A stretch of DNA of 64,000 nucleotides, from assembly GCA_018857735.1 (NCBI GenBank), contig JABMCL010003271.1:580001-644000 (forward strand). The letters run 5' to 3'. Each line of letters begins with the position of its first letter. Within the stretch, counting starts at the first letter, position 1. The notes beneath the pieces are model-generated. The model had not been told where the DNA came from, did not search any database, and was given only the letters and a program-made list of their open reading frames with translations. Below, in pieces: positions 36,001-45,400 of this stretch. This stretch comes from Alviniconcha marisindica. Its lineage: Eukaryota > Mollusca > Gastropoda > Provannidae. Made by a program: the position numbers and the translations under genes.

Positions 36001-38273
36001 CACACATTCGCATGCACACACACATTCACACACTGTCAGGTTAGTATTATTAGCATTAATAAAAAATAAAGACCACATTCATCCTCCCATTTTATTGCTG
36101 ATACTGCTTTAAGAGTAAGCGCATGATGGTGAAGCCAACTGAACAGAACGGAAATTGCTTTGGCAGTTTAAAACAAAACAAAACATTTCTATCGTATAAA
36201 CAGTCTCTGATTCACTAGCACTGAAGAACAATACCATTTCCCCGTTCAGCACCAGAATGTTTTTATCTTATGGTTTTGGCCACTTTCTCATGTTTCTGCA
36301 GTTTGATGGTCATCTGCAGACAAGAGGCATACCTTTATGGTAAATTCCTCCCCCAGACGTCTGGCAGAGGGGAATGAATTGGAATAACCATAGGTTTAGC
36401 TCCTCCATGCCTCTGGAGCTTCAGGCAGGATTTGAACCTGCAGCCCCTTGATACAGAGGCAAGCTCTGAAACTCCTGGGCCGCTGTTTGTATGAGAGAGC
36501 ATGTTCTAGGTATCTTGTCGTTTGCATATCAGGGTAGCAGTACCAACCGTGGTGCAAGGACAAGAGAGGTGTGGTAATGGAGCTGCAGGTTTGTTCAGGT
36601 TTCTGTTGTGCCTGCCAAACTTCTGCGTATTTCAGGTCCTATAGTCTTACCTGCCATACTTTTGTGTGTTTTGGGTTACTGTTGTCTTACCTGACATATG
36701 TGTTTCAGGTTGCAGTTGTCTTAAGTGTCATGTTTTTGTGTGTTTCAGGTTCCTATTGCCTTACCTATCATACTTTGCCTTGTCAGCCTGGGCATTGTTT
36801 GTTTGACGTTTTATCAAAAAATCAGCGAGTCCTTGACAGCACTGATGATACTGGGAATTGGAACAGTTCTCTATATACTGGGCAACCGCTGGACGAGCAA
36901 ACCGAAATCTTTACAGTCCAAAATCAGTAAGTACAGTCCTGTTGAGCACCAGCGCCCTATTGTATTTATTTTCTAAATCGTGATGACATTGACAGTATTG
37001 GCATGTGTGGAGCACAAATAAGACTGGCCTAAACACATTTAAAGCTGTAGACACATTTTTTGATGTTTGAGCATTTTTCTCTCTCTCACTTTTAGTGACA
37101 TTCTAGCTTCTTGTAAACTTTTCGACAAAGGATGTTGAAATCAAACCATGCACGTGACTTCACTGCAGTTCAACTGAACTTTGACTTTTGGTAGTTGACA
37201 ATTTTGTCATGTGGTGCCCGATCAGTTTTCAAGTTTATGTCACACACATTACATTGTTTGTAAACTAGTGGAATTTCCCAGTCTAAAAATAAAAACAGGA
37301 AGACAACTATTTTAAAGCTTTTTGACAACTTGTGCATGTGGAAGGAGGACCAGACTTGCATACTGTTCAGCAAATCAGGCTTAAGTGTTATCTGCCTTTG
37401 ACTTTAGTTGCTCTTCATGCATATCGGCCCAGAGCTAGATAAATACACAGTGGATGAATACCTGAATCAGATGAGTACACAGTGGGTATATGAATGAACC
37501 AATGAATACACAATGGGTAGATGTCTGAAACAGATAAATAAACAATGGGTAGATATCTAAACTGCGTAAATACCTATGGGTGATTCCTGAACGAGGTAAA
37601 TATACAGTGGGTAGAAGCCTTAACTAAGTAAACAGTGGGTGGATGCCTGAACTAGATAGATGAACAGTGGCTGGATGCCTGAACTAGGTTGATAAACAGT
37701 GAGTGGATGCCCAAACTAGATAGATAAACAGTGGGTGGATGCCTGAACTAGATAAACAGTGGCTGGATGCCTGAAATAGATAGACAAGAAGTGGCTGGAT
37801 GCCTGAACTAGATAATAATAATTATAATGTACATTTATCATGCTTTCATCAATGCCCAGAGCGCTCAAAAAGTGGGTGGATGCCTGAACTAGATAAACAG
37901 TGAGTGGGTGCCCGAAAATGCAGAGTGAGTAGATGCCTGAACCAGGTCAACAGTGGGTAGATGCCACAGTGGCCTTACCTAGATAAATACACAGTAGATG
38001 CCTGAATCCGATAAATACACAGATGGTAGATGCCTGATTCCAATAAATACACAAATGGTAGATGCCAGAACCAAAACAGGGTTGCATTTGCTCTTGTTAT
38101 CCTGTAATGTGTGTGCAGTTTTGTTGCTCATATATTTATTTCCTTTGTGTGTGCATTTGCACGTAATTATGTGTATGTTTCATTGTCTGTTTGCAGATGC
38201 CATCAACCTCTTTCTTCAGAAACTGTTTCTGGTTGTACCACAAGACAATCCTGACGAGTTAGATTGGGACTAG
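20228..38273 (+). CDS. SLC7-family amino-acid transporter light chain (LAT / y+LAT-like), 10 coding exons
   Basis: Joined exons: 20228-20681, 23237-23362, 29345-29444, 29909-29953, 31063-31186, 31663-31766, 32742-32838, 35612-35761, 36749-36926, 38197-38273. The sum is 1455 nt: 484 residues plus TAG, close to the usual ~490-530 aa. Every junction is GT-AG and every phase closes (phases 1,1,2,2,0,2,0,0,1). Family marks are the GSGIF turn of TM1 (residues 37-41), CYAELG (74-79), SGGEY (85-89), a TM6 segment ending in SGW then NFLTEE, RNLP-like NLPRAI after TM6, RLFF (318-321), RPIK before the last helices, and a VVPQD tail like LAT1. C136 (QDC) aligns with the cysteine that bonds light chains to the SLC3A2 heavy chain. 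The family exchanges amino acids across the plasma membrane as a heterodimer. Similarity is mixed between LAT1/LAT2 and y+LAT, so I give no symbol. The start ATG has a good context (aaccATGG) and is the first in-frame ATG. Confidence 0.93.
21376..21881 (+). CDS. Candidate alternative 3'-terminal exon inside SLC7 intron 1
   Basis: A strong acceptor (pyrimidine run then TTTTCACTCAG, ending at 21375) opens a 506-nt frame with no stop until TAA at 21879-21881; AATAAA follows at 21971-21976 after a TA microsatellite. The first two bases complete the phase-1 codon left by coding exon 1, so splicing is in frame and would give a ~319-aa protein: residues 1-151 of the transporter plus 168 new residues. 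The new tail has one hydrophobic patch (ASFLPFICLW) followed by a Ser/Thr/Glu/Asn-rich hydrophilic part. I do not recognise the sequence. It may instead be an exonised transposon remnant or a chance open frame. Confidence 0.4.
21887..21951. repeat. TA microsatellite
   Basis: ~32 TA units directly after the stop of the candidate alternative exon. Confidence 0.95.
23237..23362 (+). CDS. SLC7 coding exon 2 (TM4-TM5)
   Basis: Acceptor TTGCAG ends at 23236 and donor AAG|GTAAAG starts at 23363. Phase 1 at both ends; Cys152 and Gly194 are split codons. The encoded NCRNVKWVTRLQ and the following hydrophobic helix match the family's NC-x-VK-x-x-TR-x-Q segment. A GT-rich region with a repeated 'gtttatatcactgtg' motif lies just upstream of the acceptor. 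Confidence 0.92.
23905..24027. repeat. ~62-bp tandem duplication
   Basis: ATAGATCTGTGGAAGAACCA ... ACAAGATGTTTTAAC twice with three differences. Confidence 0.85.
25290..26410. repeat. ~43-bp minisatellite in SLC7 intron 2
   Basis: Unit GTCATGTCCTTTGTGCTGAA then GGAAAGCCCTCTGAGTTTCTC. Degenerate at the left, homogeneous from ~26010 on. Confidence 0.85.
27515..27581. repeat. Perfect palindrome: 31-bp arms, 5-bp loop
   Basis: Left arm 27515-27545, loop ATATA 27546-27550, right arm 27551-27581. The inner part reads CTGCTAAAGTTACC-ATATA-GGTAACTTTAGCAG. Lies in SLC7 intron 2; no loss of pairing in either arm. Confidence 0.9.
28165..28460 (+). mobile_element. Retroelement 3' end with GAGTTC tail, copy 2
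   Basis: Same sequence as 10005-10285, in SLC7 intron 2, with CG sites decayed to TG/CA and a longer ATATATGT insertion. Confidence 0.6.
29345..29444 (+). CDS. SLC7 coding exon 3 (extracellular loop and TM6)
   Basis: Acceptor GTGCAG ends at 29344; donor GATG|GTATGT at 29445. It encodes the loop FENAFEDSDF, very like y+LAT and LAT loops, then TM6 with GFWAYSGW. W222 occupies the position of the gating Phe252 of human LAT1; b(0,+)AT has Trp there (family knowledge from memory). Confidence 0.92.
29909..29953 (+). CDS. SLC7 coding exon 4 (45-bp microexon, NFLTEE)
   Basis: Acceptor CTTGCAG ends at 29908; donor CAA|GTGAGT at 29954. It is only 45 nt, completes Trp227 and encodes SYLNFLTEELVEPH plus two bases of Lys242. 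The NFLTEE motif is diagnostic of the LAT group (NFVTEE in LAT1). Confidence 0.92.
29999..30353. mobile_element. TIR element D (CAGGGTTYG ends), copy 1
   Basis: Left CAGGGTTCGCACGG, right ATGTATGAACCCTG in inverted orientation; internal CTATCAGCTTATCGGTCAGA. CAGGG ends are hAT-like; I do not see a clean 8-bp duplication. Lies in SLC7 intron 4. Confidence 0.5.
30594..30915 (+). repeat. ~180-bp tandem duplication in SLC7 intron 4
   Basis: Two copies, each with GGGTTTGCATTAACCAGTAA-like start, CAGTATTTT, GGTTAAAATC and GACTGaCC..TTTTTCAGTTCTCAAAA end. A related relic lies at 55832-55915. Confidence 0.65.
31063..31186 (+). CDS. SLC7 coding exon 5 (TM7)
   Basis: Acceptor TCCATCAG ends at 31062; donor GTT|GTGAGT at 31187. 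It encodes NLPRAI, TM7 and the LSAPQM...AVAV loop, equivalent to LSTEQM...AVAV of LAT1. Phase 2 in, phase 0 out. An open frame upstream (from 30884) is intronic. Confidence 0.92.
31663..31766 (+). CDS. SLC7 coding exon 6 (TM8)
   Basis: Acceptor CACTTGCAG ends at 31662; donor TCAAG|GTAAGG at 31767. It encodes TFAERTMGV through the TM8 motif GTINGT and SMSR. The 3' half of this exon, with its donor area, is copied twice more in decayed form immediately downstream (31786-31957). Confidence 0.92.
31706..31957 (+). repeat. Triplicated tail of SLC7 exon 6 (one functional, two decayed)
   Basis: Copy 1 is the exon end (31706-31766) plus its donor and ~20 intron bases. Copy 2 (31786-31862) and copy 3 (31875-31957) repeat CTATCCTGATCTC, GGGAACAATCAAC, ACCATTCTA, TGTCA and GGCTGTTCTGACT. 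Translated, copies 2 and 3 still read GTVNST and GTINNT against GTINGT. The donor is altered in copy 2 and lost in copy 3. Confidence 0.8.
32092..32665. repeat. 39-bp minisatellite in SLC7 intron 6, ~15 units
   Basis: Unit CCAGAGATTTCAGTGACCGG then TGACTTCCTTGGCCACCGT. The central units are nearly identical and the outer ones diverged. 39 is divisible by 3, which produces false 261-aa and 247-aa open frames. Confidence 0.9.
32742..32838 (+). CDS. SLC7 coding exon 7 (RLFF loop, TM9 start)
   Basis: Acceptor GTTGCAG ends at 32741; donor ATT|GTAAGT at 32839. It encodes LFFIGAQNNHMPLFMSM and TPATSLVVI, matching the family RLFFVGSREGHLP...TPVPSL segment. The acceptor lies only ~75 bp beyond a 39-bp minisatellite. 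Confidence 0.92.
33061..33212. repeat. ~76-bp tandem duplication in intron 7
   Basis: TAGCAGCAGACAAGAGTGTG ... AAGAGTTAAGAC twice, nearly identical. Confidence 0.85.
33585..34152. mobile_element. MITE-like element A, copy 2
   Basis: Same family and orientation as the element at 10572: starts TTAAGCCCGTTCTTAATTGG, ends GCCCAGTTAAGAATGGACTTTA, with the same interior (GGAGGGAATTTGTTTATTTG segment and others). ~565 bp, shorter because the left-end tandem is missing. Lies in SLC7 intron 7. Confidence 0.78.
34240..35595. repeat. ~41-45-bp minisatellite in SLC7 intron 7, ~30 units
   Basis: Unit GTTCACCTCCCAGAATGACT then TTGTTGCTGCTGCCCCTGAT, with variants lacking TTTG or carrying TAATG. It ends next to the exon 8 acceptor. 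Confidence 0.9.
35612..35761 (+). CDS. SLC7 coding exon 8 (TM9-TM10)
   Basis: Acceptor CTGTTGCAG ends at 35611; donor AAA|GTAAGG at 35762. Exactly 50 codons, phase 0 on both sides, ending in YLRYKEP...RPIK, the loop typical of y+LAT and LAT. A ~1.35-kb minisatellite ends within about 30 bp of the acceptor. Confidence 0.92.
36290..36485 (-). mobile_element. tRNA-derived SINE-like sequence
   Basis: On the - strand GCAGGTTCAAATCCTGCC is a canonical B-box with flanking stem (B-box 36428-36438 on the window), preceded by an A-box-like GGCCCAGGAGTTTCAGAGC. Lies in SLC7 intron 8. Confidence 0.5.
36749..36926 (+). CDS. SLC7 coding exon 9 (TM11-TM12)
   Basis: Acceptor GTTTCAG ends at 36748; donor ATCA|GTAAGT at 36927. 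It encodes VPIALPIILCLV and a final hydrophobic segment (LTALMILGIGTVLYILG), then a basic stretch RWTSKPKS like LAT1's WWKNKPK. Several pyrimidine-TTTCAG sites lie just upstream, so nearby cryptic acceptors are possible. Confidence 0.9.
37430..38060. repeat. ~30-bp degenerate tandem repeat in SLC7 intron 9
   Basis: GGATGCCTGAACTAGATAAA and CAGTGGGT alternate, interrupted at ~37813-37870 by a TAATAATAA...AGAGCGCTCA retroelement tail. Confidence 0.8.
38197..38273 (+). CDS. SLC7 coding exon 10 (C-terminal tail and stop)
   Basis: Acceptor CTGTTTGCAG ends at 38196. It encodes AINLFLQKLFLVVPQDN and the acidic tail DELDWD, then TAG at 38271-38273. The QKL..VVPQ motif aligns with the C-terminal QKLMQVVPQE of LAT1, which fixes the gene's end. 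Confidence 0.92.
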
Positions 38274-38399
38274 ATGGAACAGCTCCTTAGGTTGGACTCG
38301 CTTTCTAGCAGGCTGTCTAGGAAACAAGCATCTGTCAACAAGTCACTTGATGAGGAGGGGGGAGGGGGTTGAAGTGTCCTCAGGGGATCCACAAGAACT

Positions 38400-38825
38400 A
38401 CTCTGCGTGTGTGTGTGTGTGTGTGAGTCTTAATATATATGTATTGTTGCGTGTGTGTGTGAGTCATAATATATGTATCGTTATGTGTGCCTGTGTGAGT
38501 CTTAATATGTGTATTGTTGTGCTTGAACTGGTTTTAAATTGATAGATTCACAGGCACACATACACTCACTTTGTAATTGCCTTAGTAAAAGTTTGTTGAA
38601 CACAAGGTAAATGAATGGCTATGGCTATTATTCAAGAGTTGTTTGTGTGTGTGTGTGTGTGTGTGTGCGTGTGTGCCTATGTGAGTCTTAATATGTGTAT
38701 TGTTGTGCTTGAACTGGTGTTAAATTTATAGATTCACATGCACACACACACTCACTTTGTAATTGCCTAAAAGTTTGATGAACACAAAGTGAATGAATGG
38801 CCTTGGCTATTATTAGTATTAAACA
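38400..38825. repeat. ~230-bp tandem duplication after the SLC7 stop, with GT arrays
   Basis: GAGTCTTAATATGTGTATTG through GTGAATGAATGGC occurs twice. It may lie in the 3' UTR; ATTAAA at ~38817 is a possible polyadenylation signal. Confidence 0.7.
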
Positions 38826-39788
38826 GAAGTTGTTATGAAGTCTAGAACTTGTTCCAGGTGATGTTCCCGGTGTTAGGAATATGTGTGTGTTGTCTTAATG
38901 TTGTATGTGGGTTTTCTTCGACTGATTGGTCCCCCAAAGGGAGACGAAAGATATCTGATGTCCCCTCCCTGTCTGGAATCTCAGGACTGTTGTTTGGTTT
39001 CCCTTTCCTGTCTTCTCTCTTGTAATCCTCTTGCTCTTTCTGCCTTGTCATTTTTTCTGCTAAGGGTCCATTCCCCTGCCTTTTTTTCCAGAAAACTCTC
39101 AAACATTTTTCATTAAGCCTTTTTGGTATGGCTCTTGTTGAGGGGATGGTAGGTGGCATGTGCTGCTTGCTGCCATATGGCACAGGTATTTTCCATTATG
39201 TGATCTACAGGATGTTAAAATCCAAGTACTAACTGATTGATTGGTTCCCCACCCCTGTCCTTTTTTTCTTCTTTTTTTCTTTTTCAAGAAAATTTTTTCG
39301 CCTAGATTTATTCAACTGCAACTAAGAAGTACTGTGGAGTTCTTGCTTGCGTGTTATTTCCTTGACTTACAAACAAAAGTTAGCAATTAGGTTGCACAAT
39401 CCTTGTGTTTTGTTTCCTTGATCTAGCTGTTTTTGATGTAATGAAAAATATTTTGACACAGACGAACAGGAACAAAGACAAACACCGTGGTTGAGATGTG
39501 TGTTTTACATGATGGAAATGACACAGATAATTCAACAGTTGCTGAAAGAGATAATTCATGTCCTGGCTGTGTGCTTGCGTTTTTAACATCTGTGTTACGA
39601 TTGTTGTATGGACTGTTTTTGGCCCTGTATGTCTTCAGTGAGCTGTGTTGAGTTTGGGTTTTCTTGTAATTAAGTGCCTGCTTGTCATTTTTCTGGATAT
39701 CAGACTTCTTAAGTTTACTGTTGTCAGTCAGTAATAAGACTCACATCTGTGCTTGGAGAGAGCCATTATTTTGGTTAAAGTCTTGAAA

Positions 39789-40180
39789 CGGTTCGCACAG
39801 TCTTTGAAAGTTTGGGGAAAATAGGATAAGCTTTTCAATGCCTTGGAAGTCTGTGAAAACTGAGTGAGGTCTGTGAAAGTTTGTGAATTTTGTGGTCTTC
39901 AGTGCTAGGGAAAAACTATCAGCTTATCAGTCAGAAACTGCATTTCTCAAGACCAAACAGTAGTTTAAACAAAAACAATTGGCATGCAAAATCAGAAAGA
40001 ACACACTTCCTATCAGTTTTGACTGATAAGAATGTGTCGGCCATCAGTTACAGTAAGGGTTGCATCCCTTTACTAGATGTGTAGAAGAGTTGCATACCAT
40101 CATGTTGCTTTTCCGCGCCATATCACAAAGATTTGTGAAAAGTTTGTGAATTTTGAAAGGATTTTTCTGTACAAACCCTG
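39789..40180. mobile_element. TIR element D, copy 2
   Basis: Same order of segments as 29999-30353 (GGTTCGCAC, CTATCAGCTTATCAGTCAGA, AATGTGTCGGCCATC, AAACCCTG), diverged and ~40 bp longer. Confidence 0.5.
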
Positions 40181-40667
40181 TCAGAAAGAAGCAATATATG
40201 CTGACAAAATGTGTATCGCCTTGATATAACCGCACTGGTTGACTGGGCGTAAAACAACAATTTACTATTGCGTGGCTGACAGGGCATTGATAATCCAATT
40301 GCTAATTGTTGTCTCCTATTTAAGAGTTGGATACTTGTGTGCAATATAGATAGAAAAGAAAAAGAAAAAAAAAGAAAGAATCAGGTCTACAATATTTGCT
40401 TTCTGTGCACAAAGCTTTGTTGAAATGCTGACAGTGCTAGTAATAGTGACTGCATCCATGGCTAATTGTTGGCATTACTTTGAATGGTGACAGTTTCAGT
40501 TTACTTGATCTCATGATTTTATTTTGATGTTTGCTGTTTCATATTTCTGCGATGCTAAAAGTCTGCTCGGAAAAAGGTTTGATAACTCACTGTGTTGCTA
40601 CGATCAACCAACCTATCCAGGTTAAACTTCTGTGATGTTAAAAGTCCGCTTGAATGTAGAACATGAT

Positions 40668-40835
40668 CATAGTTCAGGAGCTGTGTGAGAGTCGAGGTGG
40701 CCATCCTGGGCTGTCTGTCCTAACGAGCCTTCTGGTTTCTGTGGACGTAAAGCTATATTGAACCATGCTTCGGCATTGGTCTCAGCTTATCCCTAATATG
40801 TCAACTGACATCTGAGGACATTAAGCAACACTACC
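40668..40835 (+). repeat. ~165-bp dispersed repeat copy, intergenic
   Basis: Near-complete copy (ATAGTTCAGGAGCTGTGTGA to GGACATTAAGCAACAC), showing that the family is not limited to the left part. Confidence 0.75.
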
Positions 40836-41024
40836 TACCTTTCATATTTTAGAGGTGGGTGAGGGTTGTTAATACTGTAATTTCTATTTTTAACCTGATG
40901 AATATTGAGTTTTGGTAGTTTTTATTTTTTTATTTTTAAAGATCTTAAAAAAGTTTTCTAATGTTTGCAGGAGAGATTTTGCGTCCTTCAAGTCAAGTAC
41001 TGTTACAAGTTGACGTTGCTCTTT

Positions 41025-41180
41025 GTGAGAATAATAGAACATAGCATGACTTTGTAACTTGTACATTTTGCTTTGAATTTTCTAGAAGAGTACACTAGTG
41101 TGCTTTATAGAAATAGTAGAACATAGCATGACTTCGTAACTTGTTGTATAGCGCATTTTGCTTTGAATTTACTAGAAGAG
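41025..41180. repeat. ~80-bp tandem duplication
   Basis: TAGAACATAGCATGACTTYG ... TTGCTTTGAATTT-CTAGAAGAG twice. Confidence 0.8.
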
Positions 41181-43029
41181 TAGACCGTCGTGTAGTAATG
41201 TATGCTATGCTTTTGGAATATACATGAAATTTACACTGTTTTGATGCATTAATGTTATACAAACGGTAACTAGTTGGTGTCTGGCTGGTCTGTGTGGTCA
41301 TGAACTGGACAGAAGCCGTGATGGCCTGTAGGGTCTGAGTGTCGCTCGCACAGTGTTGAACTTGCCACCCGTGGACAGTAATTTCTGTCAGTGTGTCCAC
41401 AGAGCAGGCTTTTGAGCACCTTGTGAACTGCGAAACAAGGTCTGTTTGGATGCTGTGCATTTCCTAGAAATTGTAGCTGTACATTTCCTAGAAATTGTAC
41501 AGGAAATGGGTGACAGCAAGGTGATGGGTGAGAGAATGTGCCCCCACCTCCCGTAGTGGGGCGAAAGAGAATGGACTTAGCTCCTTGAACCTGTTTAGAG
41601 TTACTTCTTTTCTTTTTTTAAATTTTAAAGTAAGGTAAGACCATTCACGCTTTTAACATCTGTATCCCTGCACCGGACATTTTATTAGGTGCCACAGATT
41701 TTTTTTCTTCATCCACACCTAATAACATGGATGGGAAACTCTTTTTTTTTATGTAAATGTTTTGTTTTGTTTTGAAGTAAGCATATATGATAAGACCCAT
41801 GTCTATTGCTACATTTGCTTCTGCTATTTTTGACAGCATTTGAATGAGTGCCCGTTTTTATGCACTTTTGTTTTGGGGACAAGTATGAGCAAGCAGGCAA
41901 AGGTTTGATGACTTACTTTCTGACTAGGAGAGCAATTTTTTACATACAGGAAGAGTTTTGAAATTTGTATAGTGTTATTGTAGAGTGCACTCCACTCCCA
42001 CCTTGTGTGGTAGATGGGCGCTCTAGGAATCCTCTTTATTATCTTTATTACTCACTTATGACAGAAATGACTGTGCAGTTGACAGGATGTAAAAATCCAA
42101 TTGCTAGCTAAGATCCAAACGCCTAAAAGAAAAAAAAACACTCTTATTTATTATGACAGACAACATGACGCAAATTTTCAGGAAAATCCCCTTCTTCAGC
42201 TATTGCTATTTAGTAATTGCTAGCTAGTTAAGTCTACCCAGTTGTTTATTTAAATATTGATAATTTGTTTTTAAATAAGGGTGGTTTTGGAAATAGTGAT
42301 GTTGGACTGCACAGCCAAAGCCTTTCAGGCTGAGAAGGCTGTGCAGTGTACACACCACTGGGCTGATGGATAGGGTTGAGGCCTCTTTTTTTCTGCATCT
42401 GTTTCCTGCAGTTTACAAAAATTGTGTTAACAGGCTCCTGTGAAAGACAGTATGTCTTGATGGACCATTTTCCACAAGGCCATTGGCTGTATTTGGTTAT
42501 GTCTCTGTTCATCTGCTGGACTTGAAAGAGTGCAGTGTGACCAAACGTTGAAGATGCTGCATTCGCATTGTGCCGGTGGCCAGTTTGTTTCACTCTCTTG
42601 CATAGTGTTGGATCATCTGTACCATCCAGCAAAAGTCATGACCATTCAAGATGTGTATGACCAAAATAATTAATGGTTCAGTACTTTGTCCTTGATGTCT
42701 TTTCTTTTCTTCTCATGGCAATGCTAGATTTGAAAGAAGACATCCTATTATGGATGCCTCCAGTATACATACAGTAGCATATTGGTTTCAGTTTAATTGC
42801 TAACATATTCCACACTTTTTGAGTGTGTATTTGTCCGGTGCCTGCTGTTACTTTACCCCTGTTATATTTTTGTAGCCAACAAGACTTAGAACAAAAGGAC
42901 AGGGTGATTGGTTGTCTTGGGGTAAATGTTTGCAAGCATGCCCAAATCTATGAGTTTTTAGACTTCTAAAGCTGGAAATGATATATATATATATATATAT
43001 ATACCAAATATCCGTGTTGGTCTGAATGA

Positions 43030-43380
43030 TGGAGCAGTGGGGCTCTCATCTTGAAAGAGTTAATCTGTATATGTGGGTAAGTCTTGAAAGAGTTAATCTG
43101 TACACTTGAATAAGTCATGAAAGAGTTAATTTGTGCACCTGAGTTTAAGTCTTGAAAGAGTTCATCTGTACACTTGAATGCAAGTCTTGAAAGAGTTATT
43201 CTATCCACTTGAGAGTAAGTCTTGAAAGAATGTGTACTCTTGAGAGTATGTCCTGAAAGAGTTAATTTGGACAGGAATGAAAGTCTTGAAAGGGGTAATC
43301 TTTGCACTTGAGTGTAAGTTATAAAAGAGCTAATCTGTACTCTAGAGTACAAGTCTTGAAAGAGTTAATCTCCATCCTTG
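43030..43380. repeat. ~36-bp tandem repeat
   Basis: GTCTTGAAAGAGTTAATCTG then TACACTTGAGTGTAA, ~9 degenerate units. Confidence 0.8.
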
Positions 43381-43679
43381 AGAATTTTTTTGTTGCCTTG
43401 CATTTAGTTGCTGCTGACTGTCAGTAATGTGTATTATAGTAAAATGTTGATTCTGTAATGAGCTTTCGAATCTGGGGGATTTTCTCTGGATAATGACAAC
43501 GATTGACAAATTGTGCTGCGTATAAACTTGAACTCTGATGTAGTGAGGATTACCTGGGCTCAGCGTACTGTTTTAATGAGATTGGCCTGTAAATTAATAA
43601 CTCAAAAGAGAGAATTGTAACTCTTGATCATTGATTGTTTTCATGCCTTCTGGCCACCCATGGCACACGTCGTGACTTT

Positions 43680-43790
43680 CAGACTTTGTTTGCATTTAAG
43701 TGTTGATAATGTCTGTTTTTACCCTGATGGTGCAACACTTTGTTTGCATTTAAGTGTTGATGATGTCTGTTTTTTCCCCTGATAGTGCAT
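43680..43790. repeat. ~56-bp tandem duplication
   Basis: CTTTGTTTGCATTTAAGTGT ... CCTGATRGTGCA twice. Confidence 0.8.
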
Positions 43791-44859
43791 GAATTAACAT
43801 GTACTGTGCGTGACCCATTAATACCATTTTCAGTGACTTTATAGCCTTTCCTTGGGCGACTTTTACATGAGATGTTCGAAACTTTGCACAGTAACAACCT
43901 TTTATTGAGCTTTAACGTTCATATGTTTCCACTGACCATGACCGGTTTTCAGCGCCACAGTGGCATTAAGAATGTGAGACTATACCATGCTGCTTCGGTA
44001 AGTGTTGATGTGATCAGGTGGAAACTTGGCAGCACTAGCAGGCAATATTATGTGCATCGCTGATGTTTGTGACTAGGGTTTATATTCCTTGCTTTGTTTA
44101 TTTCAGCACTACAGTGGCATTGCAGGTTGGGACTGGGAGAGGTTACCTCATGAGGGGTAATGGCCTAAATGAATACATTTTCCATATTTGATATTCTCGT
44201 GGGATCACTCGTGAACAAATTTGGTATTAATTGCAATATTATGTGCACTTGTAGATGTTGTTGACAAGGTTTGTGACTAGTGTTTCTGTTCCTTGCCTTG
44301 CCCTAAAAGTCACTAGCTGCTTCTGGACATTGTTATGGCAAAACCTTGCACTGACACTTCAGAATGTTTGGCTTTTCTGGTTCTTATTAGTCAATGACCT
44401 GATACCAAGGTCACAAAAAAGTGGAGATAGAAAATGATGTTTTCAGAATGTGTATGCGAGTTGTCTGTGCGTTTACTAGTCTTGTTATGATGTATTTCTT
44501 ATTCTGCAGAAAAATGCACAGTTTTATCTGGGCACAGTCATGTGCTATCATTAAAATTGACTGAATTTTTTTACTGAAACATTTCATTTTTAGCAGTGTC
44601 AGATTTTGAAATATTGCCTTGCTTGTTTATAAAGGCATCCGCCTACTATTACTGTTTTTATTACTATAGTAACATCCACTTCTGTTACTGTTTTTATGCT
44701 GAAAGTGTGTCAGAATTTATGTGGCTGGCCATGAGAAATTTGTTGAAAATAATAACTGGTCATGAACCGACACTTGTGTACCAATGAGATTTGTGTGATC
44801 ATGTGAAATGCCAATTGTGACAAGTGATCATGAGATGCACATTTTGTGTGTGTTTGTTG

Positions 44860-45400
44860 TTAATCAAGACATTTTATGAGCCATATCGTGGTGTTTGTGT
44901 GTTGACATTTATGTGATCATGAAATGCATGTTTGATCATTTGTTGCCGTTTGTCATCTGTATTGTCATGAAATCTGAAATGCACAACATTTGGTCATCAG
45001 TTAGTTGACATGTTGATCATGAAATCTAACATTTGATCATGTATTGACATTTGTGTGGCCATGCACAATGTTTGACCATGTGTCACTGACGCTTGTTTGA
45101 TTATGAAATACATTGGATAATGTGTTCTTGACATGTTTGTGTGATCATATATTTTTTAACATTTGTGTGATCATGACATGCATGTACTTGAGCATGACAG
45201 TTCGTGATGTACATGAGGTTATATGCCTGTATGTTCATAAGGTGCATGACTGACAACTGTTTTGTGATGATGACATTTCTCATGAAATGAATGACAATTG
45301 TGTGATCATGACAACAACTGCTTCGATTGTGGTCCATGATGACATCTGATTGTAAGTTACCTGATGATAATTGAGGACAACATGCTTGATCCATGATGAT
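44860..45400. repeat. Degenerate GATCATG-based tandem repeat
   Basis: Irregular 25-40-bp units built on TTTGTGTGATCATGAAATGC. Confidence 0.65.

Noticed and set aside
42246..42632. 128-aa minus-strand ORF, intergenic
   Set aside because: No recognisable motif, no splice or repeat support, and AT-rich neutral composition; treated as chance.
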